In this document: piece after piece, positions 60,597 to 64,000 of the stretch
How the letters are laid out: every line of letters begins with the position of its first letter
How positions within the stretch are numbered: position 1 is the stretch's first letter
Assembly (NCBI RefSeq): GCF_019219825.1
Contig: NZ_JAHUXH010000013.1
Span: 62,001-126,000, forward strand
Direction of reading: 5' to 3'
DNA from: Streptomyces sp. TRM70350
GTDB lineage: Bacteria; Actinomycetota; Actinomycetes; Streptomycetales; Streptomycetaceae
DNA: 64,000 nucleotides
Program-made: the position numbers and the translations under genes
The notes under the pieces: generated by a model
Told to the model about the DNA's origin: nothing
Databases searched by the model: none
What the model saw: the letters and a program-made list of their open reading frames with translations, nothing else

Positions 60597-61181
60597 TCAG
60601 CGCTGGGTCTCGCCGAGAGCGGCGCGGAGCCAGTCGAGCGATCCGGTCTTCAGGACAGCATCCGCCAGGGCCTGACCCGCCTTCGTGACGATCCGGCCCC
60701 GGCTGTTGTCGATCCACCGCTGAGCGTTCTCGTAGCCCTGCGCCCTGTATTCGATGCCCTGGAGCATGCACTCCAGCTTGTCGGCGTCCCGGGCGCAGAC
60801 CGCCTCGGGTGACTCCTTGGCCTCGTACTCGGCGATCACCTCGGTGACCACCTGGGCCAAGCCCTCGGGGAACGCTGCCACCTGGTCGGCGACGATGTCC
60901 CGAGGGTCGGCCTCGCTCTCGGTGTACTTCTTCCCGAGGTGGTTGACGTCACCGGTGCGGGTCTCGCCGGTGTCGTGCCGGACGGCGAGGAACGCCGCCC
61001 TGGCGGGGTCAGCGCCTTCCACCTTGGCGATCACCGAGGCGATCAGCGAGGTGCGCCGCAGCGCCGTTGCCCGCGCCACTTGGTCGGCGCTGTAGCAGCG
61101 GTAGCCCGATGCCGGGTCGACCTCGGCAGGACGCAGCAGCCCCGAGTCGGCGTAGAACCGCAACGCCGACGCCTCTGTCAC
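60597..61181 (-). pseudogene. Chimeric gene: MerR-type HTH fragment joined to an HD-domain hydrolase
   Basis: 194 aa from GTG 61181; the frame is open further to 61301 without domain content. Residues 1-45 or so are the second half of a MerR HTH (ASALRFYADSGLLRPAEVDP, SGYRCYSADQVARATALR). From TSLIASVIAKVEGADPARAA onwards the sequence is the core of an HD phosphohydrolase (FLAVRHDTGETRTGDVNHLG, CARDADKLECMLQG, GYENAQRWIDNSRG), as in 5'-deoxynucleotidase-like YfbR/HDDC2 proteins. The HD pair is kept but the family's earlier N-terminal His region is lost, as is the first MerR helix. The junction is at ALRRTS near 61050. It is probably inactive or mosaic. Confidence 0.75.
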
Positions 61182-61231
61182 ATGGGAACCATTTTCAGGT
61201 AGGCTCTCCCGTGACGCGAGCTCGTCGTCCC

Positions 61232-61273
61232 GAAGGGGCCCGGCACCGATGCCTTCCGGTGCCGGGCCCCTTC
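61232..61273. terminator. Strong hairpin between GH3 and the chimeric gene
   Basis: A 17-bp perfect stem, 61232-61248 (gaaggggcccggcaccg) with 61257-61273, and an 8-nt loop. On the minus strand it lies 25 bases after the GH3 stop, so it most likely ends GH3 transcription. Confidence 0.88.
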
Positions 61274-61297
61274 CCTGTGTCGGCCTGGTCCGGACCC

Positions 61298-64000
61298 TCA
61301 ACCGGAGAAGCCGACATGCGCCAGCCGCAGAGGGCCGCGCAGTCTGAGGTGGACGTCGTGGACGCCGGTGACGGTGATGTCGGCGGACACGGTCGTGTAG
61401 TCGTACGGGCCCGGGGTCGGCGTGCCCAGCGTGACCGTCGCCAGCGTCGCACCCCCGTCGAGGGACAGCTCGACCCTGCCCTCGCCCGCCACCTGCACCG
61501 TCACCTCGGTGACCCCGGTGCCGAAGTCACAGGCGCGATACACGAGTTCGCCGCTGCCGCCGTCCACCGGCGTCACCGCGTCGCCCGACGTCTTCGTGCG
61601 GTCGACGATCTCCGTGCCGCTCTGCTCGTCGAAGTCCGCCGCCTCCAGGCCGCGTCGGACGACGGCACGCGGCGTCGCGGGCTCGCCGTCGAGTGTCACG
61701 GTCGTCCGCAGGCGGATGTCCTCGCTGGAGGCGCCGATCAGGATGTCGTACGCGCCCGGTTCCAGGCGCCACCTGCCATGGGCCACGTCCCAGACCGACA
61801 GGGAACGAAGTGGGATTCGGAAGGTGAGCTCCTCGCTCGCGCCGGGGCGCAGCGTCACTCGCCGGTGGTCGAGCAGTTCGCGGCGTGGGCGGACCACCGA
61901 CGGGTCGGCGGCGTGGCCGTACACCTGGGTCACCTCGTCGGCGGTCATGTCGCCGGTGTTGGTGACCGTGAAGGAGACGTGCACCGCCTCGCCTTCGACG
62001 CGGGCCGCGACATCGGCGTACGAGAAGGACGTGTACGACAGGCCGTGGCCGAAGGGGAACAGCGGTGTCCCCTCGAAGTAGAGGTACGTCTGCCGGCTGC
62101 CGATCACGTCGTAGTCGAGGAGGTCGGGCAGGTCGGCGTCGTCGGCGTACCAGGTCTGGGGGAGGCGGCCCGCCGGGGACACGTCGCCCGCCAGGACGCG
62201 GGCCAGGGCGGTGCCCGCTGCCTGGCCGCCGTGTGCCGTCCAGAGGACGGCCGGGAGCGGGGTCGTGTCGATCGCGTACGGGTAGGCGGAGACCAGGGCC
62301 AGCACCGTGCGCGGGTTCGCGGCCCGGGCGGCGCGCAGCAGGCGTTCCTGGTGCTCGGGCAGGCGCAGCGTCGTACGGTCCTCGGTCTCGCGGCCGTTGA
62401 TGTGCGGGTCGTTGCCCGCGACGACCACGACCACGTCCGCCCCGGCCGCGGCCCGCGCCACCGCCTCCTCGCCGCGTTCGACGTGGACGACCTCGAAGAT
62501 CTCCGGGTTCTCCTCGGCAACCTTCACGCCGTCGGCGGCGACACAGACATGGCGACCCGTGCCCAGATGCCGCAGGAGGTGACCGTTCTCATGGGGTTCG
62601 AGGTGGAATGTCTCCTGGACCACCCAGCCGCCGGGCTGGTCGGCGGAGGCGCGTACGTAGCCGTCCTCGGCGACGGACAGGTAGCGGCCGTCGGGGGCGC
62701 GCAGGGTCAGGACGCCCTCGCCCCAGTCGATGAGGGCGAGTTCGGTGCCGGTGGCGTCGGTGGTCAGGGGCGGCAGGTCGGTGCGGCCCGCGAGGAGGGC
62801 CGGGTCGAGGGCGCCCTCGGCGCCGCGCACCTCGTCGGCGGCCTCCGCCGCGGGCACGTGGAGGAACGTACCGGCGGAGGTCCTCAGCCGCACCCGGTCC
62901 ACGCCCTCCGCGAACTCCACCCGGTCGGCGCCGAACCGCTCGTACAGACCCTCCAGGGGTGTGGACCGGTGCAGGAGCGTGCCGCTGTACCAGTCGAGCT
63001 TGCACTCGTCGGCGAGCAGACCGACCACGGCGATCCGGGTGTCCTGCGCGAGCGGCAGCACACCGTCATTCCTGAGCAGGACGACCGCCTGCTCGGCGGC
63101 CTCCCGTGCGAGCGCGCGATGCTCCGGCGTGTCGAAGGCGCCGGCCTCCTCGTAGCCGTCGAACTCGCCGAGCCGGAAGCGGACCGAGAGCTGGCGGCGG
63201 ACGGCGGCGTCGATGTCGGCCTCGGTCACCAGCCCCTCTTCCAGCGCGCCCCGGACCCTCGCGACGATCTGCGAACTGTCGGTGCCGTGGTCGGTGAAGC
63301 TGTCCACGCCCGCGAGCAGCGCGGCCGCCGTCGCCTCCTCGTGCGTGTCGAAGTAGTGTTCGGAGTCGACCAGGTTGGAGGGGGCGCCCGCGTCCGAGCA
63401 GACCAGCAGGTCCTCGTCGGTCCAGGTGCGCAACTGCTCGCGCAGATACGGCGAGAGGTGGTTCGGGCGGCCGTTGACCAGGTTGTACGCCGGCATCACC
63501 CCGGCCACCGCGCCCGCCTCGACGCTCTCGCGGAAGGCGCGCAGGTCGTACTCGTGCAGCACGCGCGGACGGACCGAGCTCGACGCGGTGGAGCGGTCCG
63601 TCTCGTTGTTGTGTGCGAGCCAGTGCTTCAGGACGGGGGCCGTACGCCAGTACGTCGGGTGGTCGCCGCGCAGGCCGTGGGTGTAGGCGGTGGCGATCGC
63701 CGAGGTGAGCTTCGGGTCCTCGGAGTATCCCTCCTCGTTACGGCCCCACAGCGGGTGGCGCAGCAGGTTCACCGTCGGCGACCAGACGTTGAGGCCGACC
63801 CGCTCGTCGCGGGCGCGCATGGCGCGCACCTCCTGGGACACGGCCTCGCCGACCCGTCGTACGAGATCCGGATTCCAGGTGGCGCCGAGGCCGACCGCCT
63901 GCGGGAACACCGTCGCGGGGCCCATCCACGCCACGCCGTGCAGCGCCTCCTGGCCGGTGCGGAAGGCCTGGACGCCGAGCCGCTCGACCGCGGGCGCGAA
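61298..64000 (-). CDS. Glycoside hydrolase family 3 beta-glycosidase (partial)
   Basis: The frame remains open at the right edge (reading FAPAVERLGVQAFRTGQEAL upstream of the first Met at 63934), so the start lies outside. At least 900 aa are present. The N-terminal GH3 barrel has the nucleophile Asp in LLVCSDAGAPSNL. An inserted stretch with FLHVPAAEAADEV and RYLSVAEDGYVRAS is beta-rich. The GH3 C-terminal domain (VAGNDPHINGRETED), a fibronectin III-like domain (VEGEAVHVSFTVTNTGDM) and a final CBM6-like beta-sandwich (VTEVTVQVAGEGRVELSLDG) follow. The substrate could be a beta-glucan, xylan or similar. Confidence 0.85.
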   Translation of the reverse strand, partial: FAPAVERLGVQAFRTGQEALHGVAWMGPATVFPQAVGLGATWNPDLVRRVGEAVSQEVRAMRARDERVGLNVWSPTVNLLRHPLWGRNEEGYSEDPKLTSAIATAYTHGLRGDHPTYWRTAPVLKHWLAHNNETDRSTASSSVRPRVLHEYDLRAFRESVEAGAVAGVMPAYNLVNGRPNHLSPYLREQLRTWTDEDLLVCSDAGAPSNLVDSEHYFDTHEEATAAALLAGVDSFTDHGTDSSQIVARVRGALEEGLVTEADIDAAVRRQLSVRFRLGEFDGYEEAGAFDTPEHRALAREAAEQAVVLLRNDGVLPLAQDTRIAVVGLLADECKLDWYSGTLLHRSTPLEGLYERFGADRVEFAEGVDRVRLRTSAGTFLHVPAAEAADEVRGAEGALDPALLAGRTDLPPLTTDATGTELALIDWGEGVLTLRAPDGRYLSVAEDGYVRASADQPGGWVVQETFHLEPHENGHLLRHLGTGRHVCVAADGVKVAEENPEIFEVVHVERGEEAVARAAAGADVVVVVAGNDPHINGRETEDRTTLRLPEHQERLLRAARAANPRTVLALVSAYPYAIDTTPLPAVLWTAHGGQAAGTALARVLAGDVSPAGRLPQTWYADDADLPDLLDYDVIGSRQTYLYFEGTPLFPFGHGLSYTSFSYADVAARVEGEAVHVSFTVTNTGDMTADEVTQVYGHAADPSVVRPRRELLDHRRVTLRPGASEELTFRIPLRSLSVWDVAHGRWRLEPGAYDILIGASSEDIRLRTTVTLDGEPATPRAVVRRGLEAADFDEQSGTEIVDRTKTSGDAVTPVDGGSGELVYRACDFGTGVTEVTVQVAGEGRVELSLDGGATLATVTLGTPTPGPYDYTTVSADITVTGVHDVHLRLRGPLRLAHVGFSG

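Overview
The window is a stretch of high-GC actinobacterial chromosome, and everything points to Streptomyces. GC is very high with G/C at most third codon positions. GTG starts and stop/start overlaps are common. The window carries the sporulation sigma factor WhiG, four clustered type I signal peptidases (sipW-X-Y-Z), a sortase-type LAETG surface protein, and the conserved Streptomyces order ffh - rpsP - rimM - trmD - rplS - sip - comM - dprA - whiG - rpsB - tsf - pyrH - frr - cdsA - rlmN. No rRNA, tRNA, CRISPR array or intact mobile element was seen.

Layout. (1) 1-7.4 kb: the end of ffh, an FtsH-like membrane protease, a methyltransferase, an SprT-like zinc protein, then rpsP-khpA-rimM-trmD-rplS. 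(2) 7.4-17.3 kb: four signal peptidases, a Nudix hydrolase, DUF2469, YraN, ComM, DprA, WhiG and a TetR regulator. Two tandem-repeat families lie between sipY and sipZ, and a hexanucleotide satellite follows tetR. (3) 17.6-24.5 kb: an M23 peptidase, rpsB, tsf, pyrH, frr, cdsA and rlmN, with strong hairpins in the rpsB-tsf gap and the pyrH leader. (4) 24.5-28.4 kb: a TPP riboswitch and the thiamine transporter thiB-thiP-thiQ. (5) 28.4-33.6 kb: a decayed gene, a LAETG surface protein, a LOG-family protein, a VOC-fold protein and an ABC exporter pair with an unusual ATPase signature. (6) 33.8-60.5 kb: a putrescine/polyamine-to-GABA catabolic region. It holds two class III aminotransferases, an Lrp-type regulator, three aldehyde dehydrogenases, a PotDABC polyamine importer, an amine-oxidase-like flavoprotein and a PucR regulator. 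Interleaved are an ECF sigma factor with a membrane-anchored tail, a phosphodiesterase, a probable aminodeoxyfutalosine deaminase, a NADAR protein, a PAP2 phosphatase and a TraD-like ATPase. (7) 60.6-64 kb: a chimeric MerR/HD gene and a GH3 glycosidase that runs off the right edge.

How the genes work together. The left half is housekeeping: translation, protein export, tRNA and rRNA modification, phospholipid and nucleotide supply. The right half reads as import of putrescine or spermidine (PotDABC), oxidation or transamination of the amine, aldehyde oxidation, GABA transamination and semialdehyde oxidation to succinate.

The most unusual content is a set of broken or chimeric genes at the edges of the metabolic blocks: a truncated potD next to a DinB gene and an IS1182-like transposase scrap, a MerR/HD fusion, half a DUF4190 gene, the tail of a chitinase, and a decayed ORF carrying a near-copy of part of the LOG gene. 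There are also several strong RNA hairpins, including one that buries the ribosome binding site of the gene at 51459.
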